A stretch of 64,000 nt of DNA, from the NCBI RefSeq assembly GCF_947242115.1, contig NC_074712.1, forward strand, positions 20,918,915 through 20,982,914, in the 5' to 3' direction. This DNA is from Biomphalaria glabrata. Lineage: Eukaryota > Mollusca > Gastropoda > Planorbidae. The translations under genes and the position numbers were made by a program. The notes under the pieces are model-generated. The model did not search any database. It saw nothing but the letters and a program-made list of their open reading frames with translations, and was not told the DNA's origin. Numbering within the stretch: the stretch's first letter is position 1; every line of letters begins with the position of its first letter. Positions 10,971-22,269 of this stretch are shown here, piece by piece.

Positions 10971-12052
10971 TCGAGACCACATGCAACCAGGTTTTCTCTT
11001 CTATGACTGCTATTGCAAGTAAAGGTTTTATCTGGTCTTTAAAGCGTTTCCGTGGGGCAGCTCTGTTATTTTGACCAGCTTTTAGCTCACAAAAAAAGAC
11101 TACCTTTGGCATACGTTCGCTTCCTATAAGGGATACGTGCCCTGCCCAGCGTAACTGTCGAACCATACGAAGTCCGTCTATACTGTCCATACCGGCGTTC
11201 GCAATGGCATCGCTGTTTTTAGTGTGGTCTTCCTACCGTTTGTTCATGATGGAGCTCAAACATCTTTAGTGAAAGCGTTCAATTAGTCTTAGTTGTTTTC
11301 TATATAATATACATGTCTCAGAGCCATATAGAAGGGTTGAGAGAAATTTTTTTTGTAGGCAGTCGAGCGATCTATTCCGCCAACTCACTCTTGAATGTGT
11401 CCAAAAGCACTACTGGCCATGGCCAGACATTATCAACTTCCTTGAAAGTGAGTGTCATTCGATACTATGCTTCCTAGAATTGTAAAGTGGTCTTCCACAT
11501 TAAGGGTACATCCATTTACGTGATCTTTGGGACTGAGTAGGTTCTATTGGGTAACTTCTGGAACATGACTTCTGTTTTCCCGAGGTTTATAGATAAACAG
11601 AAAGAGGCGGCAGCGTATGCGAATTCGTTGACCGCGATTTGGAGATGATGTTCATTGTGGGCTAGCAGGGCGCAATCATCGGCATAGAGAAGCACTGTTA
11701 TGACCATTTCTTTGGTTTGTTTTTTTGTATGGGATAGTAGACGTCGAAGATTGCCGTCCGAAAGAAACGTGATGTCGATGCCTTCGAGCAATCAATGCCT
11801 CATTTGACCCAGCATTACGCTAAAGAAGATAGCAAAAATAGTAGGAGCAAGTACACAGCCCTGCTTCACGCCATTTTTATTGGGAAATGATCGACAGGTC
11901 ACCATTTTGTCTGATCTGGCCTTTTTGTCCCACAAGAAACTGCTTGAGAATGGATAGGAGTGTAGTTGGGCTTCCGAGCCTGGCCAGAATCCTCCATTAA
12001 CCATTGACCATGTCGAAAGCCTTGGTGAGGTCCACGAAGGCAGTGTATACAT
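10970..12052 (-). mobile_element. RTE-like LINE fragment (RT core to C terminus)
   Basis: On minus, 12052-11792 reads NGVKQGCVLAPTIFAIFFSV (RT block with QG). 11791-11516 reads LLYADDCALLAHNEHHLQI, with the YADD catalytic box, and then SINLGKTEVMFQ. 11190-10970 reads MVRQLRWAGHVS...APRKRFKDQ...TWLHVVSRQTSR, the C-terminal segment. The pieces lie in different frames and about 300 bp between 11516 and 11190 holds only degenerate sequence. Endonuclease and the true 3' end are missing. Related fragments are at 45250-45660 and 59447-59512. Confidence 0.8.
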
Positions 12053-12059
12053 AGGTTAA

Positions 12060-12330
12060 TATAGTATGCTAGACTTATATCTAGTCTAAAATCAAGACTA
12101 AGTCTAAGAAACTAGATCTAGACTTCCTTGAGTTACAAAAAATTCTGATTATCTAAGATTCTGTTTTTCTATATTTATAACCTAGATATATATTCTAGAA
12201 GTAGATCTATACTGATTCTATAGTTACAATTGGAATTCAACGTGAATATTTATGATTATATAGATTACAGGTTATAACTATATTTGATAGATCTATGACT
12301 ATTATGACAAGGCCTATGGCATGTGTGAGA
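12060..12330. repeat. TCTAGA/AGATCT-rich low-complexity stretch
   Basis: Many short palindromic hexamers (TCTAGA, AGATCT, CTAGAT and one-base variants) sit in an AT-rich background. The same texture occurs at 5810-5905 and 23280-23460. Confidence 0.5.
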
Positions 12331-13143
12331 TCAATTTTTCAAAGAACTATAATTAATGGACTTCATCTAAAACAAGTTCATTCACATGCGATTTTTTTTT
12401 TATATTTATACACTTGATAAGAGAAATCAGGTATTAACATCTAGAGAAAACCCGACCCCTTAATTCAAGAAAACATTAAGAAATTAAAACAGACACAAAA
12501 TAGACAGTGAGATTCATAAAAAAACGAATATTCACAATTGATTACAGCAACACATTAAGTTTTAAAATCACAATTTTTATTTCTAAAATTATTTTTGTGT
12601 GTGAAATTGTGTATCGGAAAATGATGGGTACTTGAAGTAAGCTAGACCTAAAAGAAAACCACAGATCTTGGGTAAAGACTCATCAAATAAAGTACTGTAA
12701 ATATGTAGTTTCACGCGTATGTTTCAGGTTTTTTCTTTTTTATAGCCTCTATCGGGTTTGATCCAAACTACCAGTATTTTTGTGCAGAATTTTTTTTCTA
12801 TCAGGTACACTTAAATTTACAGCTTAATAATGTCAGTTTAATTTAAAATGAGAACTGAAAAATGCAAAAGATAAATAAGGAAAAAAGTACTTCCGGCCCA
12901 ATTTCTAATTCTAGTTTTAAAGCAAAGAAACGAAACGCATAAGCGCAACATAGCCCATTTCTTTTTTTTAAATGAACTCTGTCAAGTAATTGAGAAACAA
13001 TGACATTATATACTTCGTATTGCCACAGTGACTTCGTAGATATAGATTCCTATATTCTGAATTATCAACACTTTTAATTACGTCATTTCATTGTTGGCCT
13101 TTGCCTTGTGTTCCCCTTGTAATTGAATGAGTTGTTACCTCTG
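12331..13143. other. Intronic, no gene seen
   Basis: AT-rich sequence. A few phrases near 12470-12545 (CAAGAAAACATTAAGAAA, CAGACACAAAATAGACAGTG) match the CR1-like element on plus, so a short CR1 scrap is present. Confidence 0.4.
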
Positions 13144-13149
13144 CTATAG

Positions 13150-13310
13150 CACTCTACACAAGATAGCAAAAAGAGATAGAGATAAGGGTAAAGAGATGAA
13201 GAGGTAGAAGGGTAGAGAGGTAGATGCGATGAAGAGGTAGAGGTAGAGACTAAAAGAGATGCAGAGGTATAGAGATGAAAAGGTAGATAGATTGGTTAGA
13301 AGGTAAAAAA
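13150..13310. repeat. Degenerate GA-rich (AGAGGTAG)n tract
   Basis: Purine-rich on plus with repeated GAGGTAGA and AGAGATGA units. On the sense strand of the host gene it is a pyrimidine-rich tract starting about 60 bases inside the intron after the donor at 13368. Confidence 0.75.
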
Positions 13311-13368
13311 AAAGAAACGTCTTGTTGCCTCTCTTACCTCCCATGGGTTCGCCAATGTAAACACTTAC

Positions 13369-13587
13369 CATTTAGACATTTGACTTTTCTTCCCAGAATG
13401 CTTCCCCACTTTGACGTCAGACTAGGATGGGAGGTGTACAGTTTACAGACGTTGCTGTCTTGCACATAATGCTCACATTGTGACACTAGACTACACGCTG
13501 TCTCACAGAAGTACAGGCTCCTATAAACAAGTACCCATTCCGCGGCTACGCCGATGTCGACATTGTAATGGACTAATGCTGTTATAG
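13369..13587 (-). CDS. Host exon, PAN/apple-like domain (minus-strand gene, exon C)
   Basis: On minus, a long T/C run ending TTGCATTAG gives an acceptor (exon from 13587; a second AG would start it at 13578), and a consensus donor G|GTAAGT ends it at 13369. The frame reads ALVHYNVDIGVAAEWVLVYR, then FCETACSLVSQCEHYVQ, NVCKLYTS and a C-terminal KVKCLN. C-x3-C-x5-C and C-K-L-Y match the PAN-like pattern seen in the exon at 4715-4927. The exon is 219 bp, phase 1 at both ends, as for the other PAN exon. The run FFFSLALAITAL just upstream looks like a membrane helix but lies inside the polypyrimidine tract, so it is most likely intron. A role in a secreted or membrane-attached recognition protein is inferred. 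Confidence 0.7.
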
Positions 13588-14540
13588 CTAATGCAAGAGA
13601 AAAAAAAAACACGTTACAGGTCAATACAATACGACGCCTGTTGAGGTCTTTCCTGTTTTTAGGAGCTAACAATTTTACACGAGATCTAGCGTTGTCAGCA
13701 GGCACATAACTTCAAATTCAATGAAAATATATTTGTTACACAACCCTCGTTATCTCCAACACTCTTATCCACTTAGGAAACCATTAGTGTTTATATATTG
13801 ATTGATAAACGAGAAGCTAGTCAATCGCAATACTGCCAGATACGTCTCGTTCTGTCTCGAAGGATGCCTTCAGATAAATCAATGTTGTAAATAGTAAATC
13901 GGAAAGAATCTGCTGTGACTAAATTAGGAAGTGGCAAACGCTGCCAAAGCTCGTGCTATTAGAGTTTACTTTTTCATTTGTGGAGTGAGAAATTGTTGAT
14001 TTTGGGTGAAAATGTCAATTTCTTAAAAAAAATTGTTTAAACAGTTTGTATACATTTTATACTAGGGCACCAAAAAATTTGCCTAAAATCGTCATTTGTA
14101 TTGAAAAACATTTAAATATACACGTTTGTATATGTTTCAATACAAATTCCCAAAATTACCTAATAAAAACGAATCAAAAATGAAAGTCTTTTATTTTATT
14201 TATTATCCTGTTTGCTGCCGCTCATAGAATTTAAATCTGTTCTAGAAAACATATTTAGCGTAGGCATTAATATGCTCTATATTGAGACACCCCATTATTG
14301 AGGAGAAGGTATTTGTTGTAGTCAGTCCATGAACCTCTACACTTTTGGTCTGTATGAAGAGCCGTTTTCCAAAATTCAAACAATGCAAACATTGAGATTT
14401 TGCAAACATAGGAGACTGTTGAAATTATAACAATTACTGAGGCACCTAACTGCTTAGCATTTAGGGGAGGTAGATCTACAATAAATTAAGTGGTGGTTAA
14501 TAGTGAAGGTAATAAGATTTTTAAAAAGAGCAATAAATAC

Positions 14541-15554
14541 CTTCTCGTGATATTTTTGCGGTTGTAGTAGTTGTTGATGGTAAAGTAGTGGATTCTGGTG
14601 TTTCTGGGGATGCAAGTGGTATGGATGTAGTAGTAGTTGTTGATGGTTAAGTATTGGTTTCTGTTGTTTCTGAGGATGACTGTGGTAAAGATGTAGTAGT
14701 AGTTGTTCATGGTAAAGTAGTGGTTTTTGGTGTTTCTGGGGATAACTGTGGTGAAGATGTAGTAGTAGTGGTTGATGGTAAAGTAGTGATTTCTAATGTT
14801 TCTGTGGAGGACTGTGGTGGGAGTAGTTGTTGATGGTAAAGTAGTGGTTTCTAATGTTTCTGTGGAGGACTGTGGTGGGAGTAGTGGTTGATGGTAAAGT
14901 AGTGGTTTCTAATGTTTCTGTGGAGGACTGTGGTGGGAGTAGTGGTTGATGGTAAAGTAGTGGTTTCTAATGTTTCTGTGGAGGACTGTGGTGGGAGTAG
15001 TGGTTGATGGTAAAGTAGTGGTTTCTAATGTTTCTGTGGAGGACTGTGGTGGGAGTAGTGGTTGATGGTAAAGTAGTGGTTTCTAATGTTTCTGTGGAGG
15101 ACTGTGGTGGGAGTAGTGGTTGATGGTAAAGTAGTGATTTCTAATGTTTCTGTGGAGGACTGTGGTGGGAGTAGTTGTTGATGGTAAAGTAGTGATTTCT
15201 AATGTTTCTGTGGAGGACTGTGGTGGGAGTAGTTGTTGATTGTAAAGTAGTGATTTCTGTTGTTTCTGTGGATGACTGTGGTGGGGAAGCAGTAGTAGTG
15301 GTTGATGGTAAAGTAGTGATTTCTAATGTTTCTGTGGAGGACTGTGGTGGGAGTAGTTGTTGATGGTAAAGTAGTGATTTCTGTTGTTTCTGTGGATGAC
15401 TGTGGTGGGGAAGCAGTAGTAGTGGTTGATGGTAAAGTAGTGATTTCTAATGTTTCTGTGGAGGACTGTGGTGGTGAAGCAGTAGTTTTTGTTGATTCTA
15501 AAGTAGTGGTTTCTGTTGTTTCTGTGGATAACTGTGGTGGGCTTATAATAGTAT
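14541..15554 (-). CDS. Host exon, Thr/Ser/Pro-rich mucin-like linker (exon B)
   Basis: Acceptor: TTTAATTTCAG on minus, exon from 15554. Donor: GAAG|GTATTT, exon ends 14541. In the frame set by the upstream exon (phase 1) it begins TIISPPQLSTETTETTTLES and repeats a 22-residue unit of the type PPQSSTETLEITTLPSTTTT. It ends SPETPESTTLPSTTTTTAKI before the donor, again phase 1. This composition is typical of O-glycosylated mucin linkers. Sixteen units are present: the end units are 66 bp apart (22 codons), but nine steps are 58 bp, which shifts the frame each time. The total, 1014 bp, is a multiple of three, so both ends are in register, yet reading straight through gives a TAG near 15200. Either the allele is broken, repeat slippage or assembly error altered it, or the middle is spliced. 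Confidence 0.6.
14574..15550. repeat. 66/58-bp tandem repeat inside the mucin-like exon
   Basis: Units anchored on TTGATGGTAAAGTAG (plus) start at 14574, 14640, 14706, 14772, 14830, 14888, 14946, 15004, 15062, 15120, 15178, 15236, 15302, 15360, 15426 and 15492. Six steps are 66 bp and nine are 58 bp. The short form lacks eight bases of the GAAGCAGTAGTAG-type spacer, and the block from 14772 to 15236 is a homogeneous expansion of it. Confidence 0.95.
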
Positions 15555-15559
15555 CTGAA

Positions 15560-16168
15560 ATTAAATATGTAAATATTATATTTCATTGAGCTATGAATAT
15601 AAAACAAGCTTGTTATAAAAATACTTATTATATCAAATGGTTAAAAAATACCATTCTCTTTAAGCTTACACTTGCAGCATTGTCAATCTAGAATGTACAG
15701 CCTTGCATTCAAAAGTCTATCAAAATTTATTTGTTAGCTTTAACCTGTCTAAAAAAACGTGCATAAAAAAAATATCAGCTTATTCCTAAAACTGTTGCAT
15801 GAGTTACCTTAAGTCGTTTCTGTCTTAACTATTTTCAGAACATTGTTAACATAGCCTTCAGGTGGGACCCAATATTGGAGCCTCACGTAAAGGCAATACA
15901 TTGGATTAAAGGCAATATTAGAAGCCTGCCATCAAAATCATTGCATGGGTAGTGAAGTGTTTTGTATTCTCCCGCACTAATAGTCTTATGAAACCATCAG
16001 CCTCCCTCCCAAACACAATATTTCTCGGTCGTTTTCCCCCTTGGAGAGAGAACTCTCGATACGCGTGATAATCACAGATTGGGTTGCCTCCTCCTTACAG
16101 ACTAGAGAAATCATGAAAAATAAAACATTGGTAATAATAGTATACAAGTTAATCTCTGATATACCTAC
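15560..16168 (-). other. Intron between exons A and B of the PAN/mucin gene
   Basis: Bounded by the GTAGGT donor at 16168 and the TTTCAG acceptor at 15555. No coding sequence was recognised inside. Confidence 0.55.
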
Positions 16169-16310
16169 CGACACACTGTTTAATGTAAACATCTTGACTT
16201 TCGTCGTCTGCAAATAAGTTAGCTAATGCAACTTGATCGCCGAAAAAGCAGCTTTCTCTAAACACTGCTACAAGGCATGACGTGTCAATCCTACAATCTT
16301 GTAAACATGT
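16169..16310 (-). CDS. Host exon, Cys-rich PAN-like segment (exon A)
   Basis: Minus strand: a strong acceptor (nine T then CTCAG) sets the start at 16310, and the donor G|GTAGGT ends it at 16169. The frame reads TCLQDCRIDTSCLVAVFRES, then CFFGDQVALANLFADDES and ends YIKQCV. Cysteine spacing (C-x3-C-x5-C, a later C, and a C-terminal C) is that of a PAN/apple-like half-domain. The exon is 142 bp, so it starts at phase 0 and leaves one base (G) that joins AT of the mucin exon as GAT. This phase match and the Cys-rich to Thr-rich transition are the main reasons to link the exons in one gene. A first exon with signal peptide should lie above 16310 but was not recognised. Confidence 0.65.
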
Positions 16311-16599
16311 CTGAGAAAAAAAAATTTAATTTCGTCTATGAAGACAGTGAAATTTTGTGAATCTACTAGGCGCACTCTACCCCGTACCATATGTAAGCCT
16401 ATATGCACTAAGGCTTCTTACTGAGATTAATCCCTTACAGCACTGTCCTTTTTCCTTATAAATACTTTTGTTACTAAATTTTCTTTATTTCTGAATTGAA
16501 TTAAAATTTACTTTTTTTTTGCTTTCTATATGTTGTTAACTCTAGGCTGTACGTAAATATTGTACAGTTATAGTGTAGTCTATTTAAAACAATACCTTA

Positions 16600-17428
16600 A
16601 ACATCACACTCGCCAACATCATCACACACACACACACACCTTGCACTTGTTAAACATCACACTCGCCAACATCATCACACACACACTGCGCTTGTTAAAC
16701 ATCACACTCGCAAACATCATCACACACAAACTGCACTTGTTAAACATCACACTCGCCAACACCATCACACACACACTGCACTTGTTAAACATCACACTCG
16801 CAAACATCATCACACACATACTGCACTTGTTAAACATCACACTCGCCAACACAATCACACACACACTGCACTTGTTAAACATCAGACTCGCAAACATCAT
16901 CACACACACATACTGCACTTGTTAAACATCAGACTCGCCAACACCATCACACACACACATACTGCACTTGTTAAACATCAGACTCGCAAACATCATCACA
17001 CACACACACTTCACTTGTTAAACATCAGACTCGCCAACATCATCACACACACATACTGCACTTGTTAAACATCAGACTCGCCAACACCATCACACACACA
17101 CTGCGCTTGTTAAACATCACACTCGCAAACACCATCACACACACACTGCGCTTGTTAAACATCACACTTGCAAACACCATCACACACACACTGCACTTGT
17201 TTAAACATCACACTTGCCAACACCATCACACACACACTGCGCTTGTTAAACATCACACTCGCCAACACCATCACACACACACTGCGCTTGTTAAACATCA
17301 CACTCGCAAACATCATCACACACATACTGCACTTGTTAAACATCAGACTCGCCAACACCATCACACACACACTGCACTTGTTAAACATCACACTCGCCAA
17401 CACCAACAGACACACACACTGCACTTTT
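16600..17428. repeat. 45-bp minisatellite, about 18 copies
   Basis: The unit is TAAACATCACACTCGCCAAC followed by a CATCATCACACACACACTGC-type part and CTTGT. The period is 45 bp (for example starts at 16651 and 16696), with variants in the CA run. Because 45 is a multiple of three, long frames appear on both strands; they are by-products of the repeat, not genes. Confidence 0.95.
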
Positions 17429-17498
17429 CACACATTTTATAATGAAAAAATACCTCACAATTTTCCGACCTATAATTTCAGATTCTCATTCGTGTAGG

Positions 17499-17592
17499 CA
17501 ATGTTCTCCAACTGATTATTGGCTGCGGCCCTTCGGATCATATTTTGGTTTTTATATGTGGCCCATACACCTTAATGAGTTTGACATGCCTG
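17499..17592. mobile_element. Short hAT-type MITE or remnant
   Basis: The left end has TTCTCCAACTG and GCTGCGGCCC; the right end has TGTGGCCCATACACC and GAGTTTGACATGCCTG. This pair of ends is typical of small hAT-derived elements. No clear target duplication. Confidence 0.35.
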
Positions 17593-17599
17593 TTATAGG

Positions 17600-17735
17600 A
17601 TAAGTTCTTACAAGGGCTCCTTTTTCCATAGTGCCATCAAAGCATGGAATGGATTGCCTGAATCAGCCTGGACAACTAATGGCTTAACAGAGTTGATGTC
17701 TTTAATTAACATGCACGACTAGATTGACACATCGA
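17600..17735 (+). mobile_element. CR1-like LINE, 3' end of ORF2 (fragment)
   Basis: The plus strand reads SAIKAWNGLPESAW and ends LMSLINMHD then a stop, the same C terminus as copy B on minus (SAIRAWNELPEL...LVNMHD). It is a more diverged copy than A and B. Confidence 0.7.
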
Positions 17736-18282
17736 TACTCGTAGGACGTAATTATTTTCTGATTAGCCTGAACGTCTGTGATCTATAATAGAAGATACCT
17801 AGCTACATTTCTGGAACCAAAAGGATTTCTTCATTTCTTAACTTTTTTTATGTGTAAATATTATAAGCTACGTGTTGTTTGAGACACTGGTCATCAAATG
17901 TTCTCTTCACAAATGTTTAGAGTTGAATTAACTTTAGCATTGCTCTGAAGGAGTCACCCCATGACATCTTATTAAAGTATTCAAGTTGGTTTTAACTAAT
18001 CTGCGCTCAGACAGAGGGATCACTTCAATTTGCATGCAATTCAAAAGAGAAAATATTTTGCATTATATGCATTTTGTTTTCTTGAATGAAACGAAGACTT
18101 TCCAAAACTTACTTGTAAAGTGCCTGCAGTGTGAGGGGTCCTATCGACGTCTCTTATATTCTGCCCTGAACTTAATGTCATTTCACATTCACCTGAAAAT
18201 ATTTTGTCATTTTAATAGTTATATCATAGAAAAAGTCCAAGGAAGGTTTATTAATAAATGTTATTGTATGGCCTTTAAAACC
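17736..18282. other. No gene seen
   Basis: AT-rich sequence with no recognisable motif, lying between two CR1-like fragments. Confidence 0.4.
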
Positions 18283-18993
18283 ATGTCAAAGAACAGTCTT
18301 AGGTCCACAACTATTTGTAATTTACATAAATGATTTACCAAATTGAATTAAGTTCAGGAACTAAAGTCAGATTATTTTTAGACGATTGCAGTTATTAAGA
18401 GTAACAAAAAAAACTAAAACAAATTGACTCCACTTATCTTATTCATGATAAACTAGTAACACAGACGAAAACGCAAAATACTTAGGTGTTATAATAAATG
18501 AAAAACTGTCATGGAATCCCTATATTAATGAATCTATCAAAAAATCAAACAAAGCATTAGGGTTTATTAGAAGAAATTTCTATAAATCAAATTAGAACAT
18601 AAAACTAAAGTGTTATTTAACCTTGGTTTGGCCAATAATAGAATATGCATCTCTGTTTGGGACCCCTCAACTCAAGAAAATATTAAGAAACTGGAACAGA
18701 CACAAAATAGAGCAGTGAGATTCATAACAAACGAATATTCACATTTGACTAGAGTAACACCTTTAGTAAAATCCCTAAATTTAAAAAGCCTTTAGGGTAG
18801 AATATTCAAAAGTAAAGTAACAATTATACATAAAACACTGAACCATAATCTTCAAATACAAAAACAAAATCTAATAAAATATTCAGAAAGACACAAAGAT
18901 AAAGGCACATTCCTCATTCCATATGCTAGGACAAATTTGTACAAATACTCCTTCTTCCCTAGTGCTATTAGAGCATGGAATGTATTGCCTGGT
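18283..18993 (+). mobile_element. CR1-like LINE, RT to C-terminal fragment
   Basis: The plus strand carries the RT palm to thumb region of the CR1-like family: VIYINDLPN-like sequence near 18310, then AKYLGVIINEKLSW near 18470, SVWDPSTQENIKKLEQTQNR at 18650-18710 and a break at CATGGAATGTATTGCCTG (18990). Two or more frame breaks and an internal gap (about 18390-18440) are present. It points towards copy B, which lies in the opposite orientation from 19770. Confidence 0.75.
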
Positions 18994-19754
18994 GTAACGA
19001 ACGATCGATGTATTACGTAGACAAGATTGACGTCTGAAGAGACAAAAGCCATGTCTCTAAGATCAGTGAAAGTTTGGAAAGGTTTTGCCCTAAATGGTAA
19101 GTAGCTTTAAAGTTTAACAGTACCGTCAAACTTAGTCAATATTTTTTATTTAACAGTACAAACAAACGTATTATGCTCAACTTCCTCTAAATGTGATAGC
19201 CGGAGTGTACATCACTTAGGTCTCTGTAAATGACAATTTTAACGATGATGCAGGATGTAATCATATTGTTCATACACAGTGTTACAGTTACTGAGACTGA
19301 ACTAACATTAACTACAGGAACTACTTGCGAAATGTAAATAAAAGTAGACTGATTGTAGAACGTGATAACATATAAGTTTTTTTTTACATGACATCAATCC
19401 AATTTTCATGGTAATATTTGATGAGTATAATAATTTTAGAGCCTCATTTATAATACAATCACATGACAAAGTACATGACTTGACTTCACATACACGTGTT
19501 TCATCAATGCAACTGTTAGCTTCAACTTCTTAAATTCCACTCTTTAGAACTTTCTACAATAACTTGTTACCAGATACTATCTAGCTATGATTACTGCAGT
19601 TGACTAACTTCTGACTAAACTCAACTTACTTCTCTCAACTAACTATTTTAACTTTTTCTCGACTGACTGGGTCACAGTTCCTTGAGCCCTGTCTTCCCTA
19701 TCTTGGTGAGGCCGAAGAGTGTGTCCCACGAGGGAGTTCTTTTTTATTACTACA
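18994..19754. mobile_element. Possible solo LTR-like repeat
   Basis: The piece begins TGTAACGAACG exactly where the CR1-like fragment stops and ends TTACTACA just before CR1 copy B tail sequence. TG...CA ends and an abrupt boundary suggest a solo LTR, but no convincing target duplication is seen. Confidence 0.3.
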
Positions 19755-19841
19755 ATGTACTGATACTATTTCTTATCTTATCTTATATAATACAGACGTT
19801 ACTTCAAAAAAGAAGATGATTACGTCCTACGCGTCATGCAT

Positions 19842-20858
19842 TTAGTCATGCATATTAACCAATGACTTAAATTCTGCCAAGTCACTGGTTTTCCTGGCTA
19901 GCTCAGGCAGTTCATTCCATGCTCTAATAGCACTAGGGAAGAAGGAGTATTTGTACAAATTTGTCCTGGCATATGGGACGAGGAATGTGCCTTTATCTTT
20001 GTGTCTTACAGAGTATATTAAATTTTGTTTTTGTATTTGAAGATTATGGTTCAGTGTTTTATGTATGATTGCTACTTTACTTTTGAGCCTTCTGTCTTGA
20101 AGGCTTTCTAAATTTAGTGATTTTACTAAAGGTGTTACTCTAGTCAAATGTGAATATTCGTTTGTTATGAATCTCACTGCTCTATTTTGTGTCTGTTTCA
20201 GTTTCTTAATGTTTTCTTGAGTTGAGGGGTCCCAAACGGAAGATGCATATTCTATTATTGGCCTAACCAAGGTTAAATAACACTTTAGTTTTATGTTCTT
20301 ATTTGATTTATAGAAATTTCTTTTAATAAATCCTAATGCTTTGTTTGATTTTTTTGTAGTTTCATCAATATGTGGATTCCATGACAGTTTTTCATTTATT
20401 ATAACACCTAGGTATTTTGCATTTTTAGTATGTGTTACTGGTTTGCCATGAATAAGATAGGTGGAATTAATTTGTTTTAGTTTTTTTGTTACTCTTAACA
20501 ACTGACATTTTTCTGGGTGGAAAGACGTGCTCCAATTTGATTCCCATTTCTGTAATTCATCTAATTCTCTTTGTAAAATATCTTTTTCTTGTATTGTTTT
20601 TATTGTTCTATATATTATGCAATCGTCTGCAAATAATCTGACTTTTGTTCCTGAAGTAATGCAATTTGGTAAATCATTTATGTAAATTAAAAATAGTAGT
20701 GGACCCAAGACTGTTCCTTGAGGTACACCTGAGTTTACTGTTATCGGTGTTGATTTAGAGCCATTTATTATTACAGTTTGTTCTCTCCCTATCAGAAAAT
20801 CTTTAATCCACTGATGCAGTGGACCATTAATGCCGAAATACTTTAATTTTTTAAGCAA
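19842..20858 (-). pseudogene. CR1-like ORF2, reverse transcriptase C-terminal half (338 codons open)
   Basis: Open from MLKKLKYFGINGPLHQWIKD to SLVNMHD. It contains the RT block SGVPQGTVLGPLLFLIYIND (about residues 42-61), the catalytic box LFADDCIIY (FADD, about residues 75-83) and the block NAKYLGVIINEKLSW. The thumb and C-terminal part includes SVWDPSTQ and AIRAWNELPEL. It would copy the LINE RNA at a nicked target. The first RT blocks (GNYRPVSLTS, LLVFSKAFD) lie upstream in other frames, so this reading frame cannot make the whole enzyme. Confidence 0.85.
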
Positions 20859-20962
20859 ACTATTGTGGGGATCTTTGTCAAAAGCCTTAGAAAAAACTAA
20901 TAAGATAGCATCTATTTGTTCACTATTATCTAAACCTTTTGAAAAATCATCAATTAGTCCTA

Positions 20963-21508
20963 TTAGTTGTGTTTCACATGATCTATATTTCCTAAAGTAA
21001 GTTGGTATGGAGTAAGGACATTATGTTTGTCTAAGTGGTTTATGACGTTGCTACATATTATGTGTTCTAGGATTTTACATGTGATGCTGGTAAGTGATAC
21101 TGGTCTGTAGTTTCCTGCGTCAGATTTTTCTCCTTTTTTAAATAGGGGGGTGACATTAGCTTCTTTCCAGTCCTTTGGTACTCTTCCCTGGTTAAGTGAA
21201 GCCTGAAAGAGTATTTTGAACACTGGGGCTAGCTCATAGCTTAGTTCTTTGAGTAATCTAGCTGGAATATAATCAGGTCCAGACGCTTTATTTGGTTTGA
21301 TGTTGGCTAATAGTTTTTGAATTCCATTTTCTTGTACTGCTATATCTTCTATGTTGTCTACTTGGTTCAAATTAAGTAATATGTCTTTGTCTCCTGGGGC
21401 TGAGAATGCTGATGCAAAGTATTTGTTTAGGATGTTTGCTTTAATTTCATTATCATTATGTATTATGTTATGTTCACCTTTTAATGGCGCTATGCCTGTT
21501 GTTTCCAT
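20963..21508 (-). pseudogene. CR1-like ORF2, RT N-terminal blocks
   Basis: The frame reads a linker, then PNKASGPDYIPARLLKEL, NQGRVPKDWKEANVTPLFKK and GNYRPVSLTSITCKILEH, the usual first blocks of a LINE RT, and loses register near 21000, where copy A continues with the GFRKYRSCETQL segment. Confidence 0.8.
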
Positions 21509-21792
21509 TTTCTTAGACCTAATTTATGACCATAGGTTTTTGTTGTTATCTTTAGATATTACATTGTTTATGTATTGACTCTGCAGCTGTCTGCTTTTTT
21601 TTTTGGGTTAAGTGTTTAATTTTTATATACTTTTTGTAAACTCTTTCTGCATTAGTTTCTTTAAATTTTCTGTATAGGTTTTCCTTCTGTTTACAAAGCT
21701 TCTATCGTCTAATATTAAACCAGCATTTATTTATTTTGTTTGATGTGTATTTAGTTGGTATATGATTTTCTATAATGCTTTTAAGATGGTTT

Positions 21793-22269
21793 TTAATTAA
21801 ATAAATTCCAGAGGTCATCGACTGGTTTGTTAATGTCTTTTTCTAATAAGAATGTTTGTTGAAAGTTTAATGCAGCTTGGTGTAGTTCTGTTAGGTTACA
21901 TTTATTCAAGAGTAAGATTTTTCTTTTGGGTTTTGTATTGGCTACTGCTTTTATCTGACTGTGTATTTTTATGATCTCATGGTCTGATAGACCAGGGATA
22001 ATATCATAATCAACTACTAATCCAGGTCTGTTGGTTAAGAAGAGATCTAATGTGTTGTTTAATCTAGTTGGCTTTTTAATGATTTGATCTAAACTTAGGT
22101 TGTGTAAAGTTTCTATGAAAAGCTCATATATGTCCTTAAGGTTTTGGTGTTTATCTATGGTTAGTGTTTTCCAATTTATATCAGGTAGGATGAAATCACC
22201 CATAATCCAAAAAACTGCATTTTTATTTGTCTCTTTAAATGTAGTAATCTGATTACATAGTTCCTGCAT
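21793..22269 (-). pseudogene. CR1-like ORF2, endonuclease C-terminal half
   Basis: Contains IMGDFILPDINW (the GDFN box, with N changed to I here but kept as GDFNLPD in copy A), LDLFLTNRP and SDHEII, the last being the SDH catalytic histidine block of apurinic-type endonucleases. Confidence 0.8.

Noticed and set aside
13600-13705. Hydrophobic stretch upstream of exon C read as a transmembrane segment
   Set aside because: It coincides with a long polypyrimidine tract and AG acceptor, so it is more likely intron than coding.
16560-17497. Frames of 89-126 codons on both strands
   Set aside because: By-products of a 45-bp tandem repeat; no start context, splice sites or domain.
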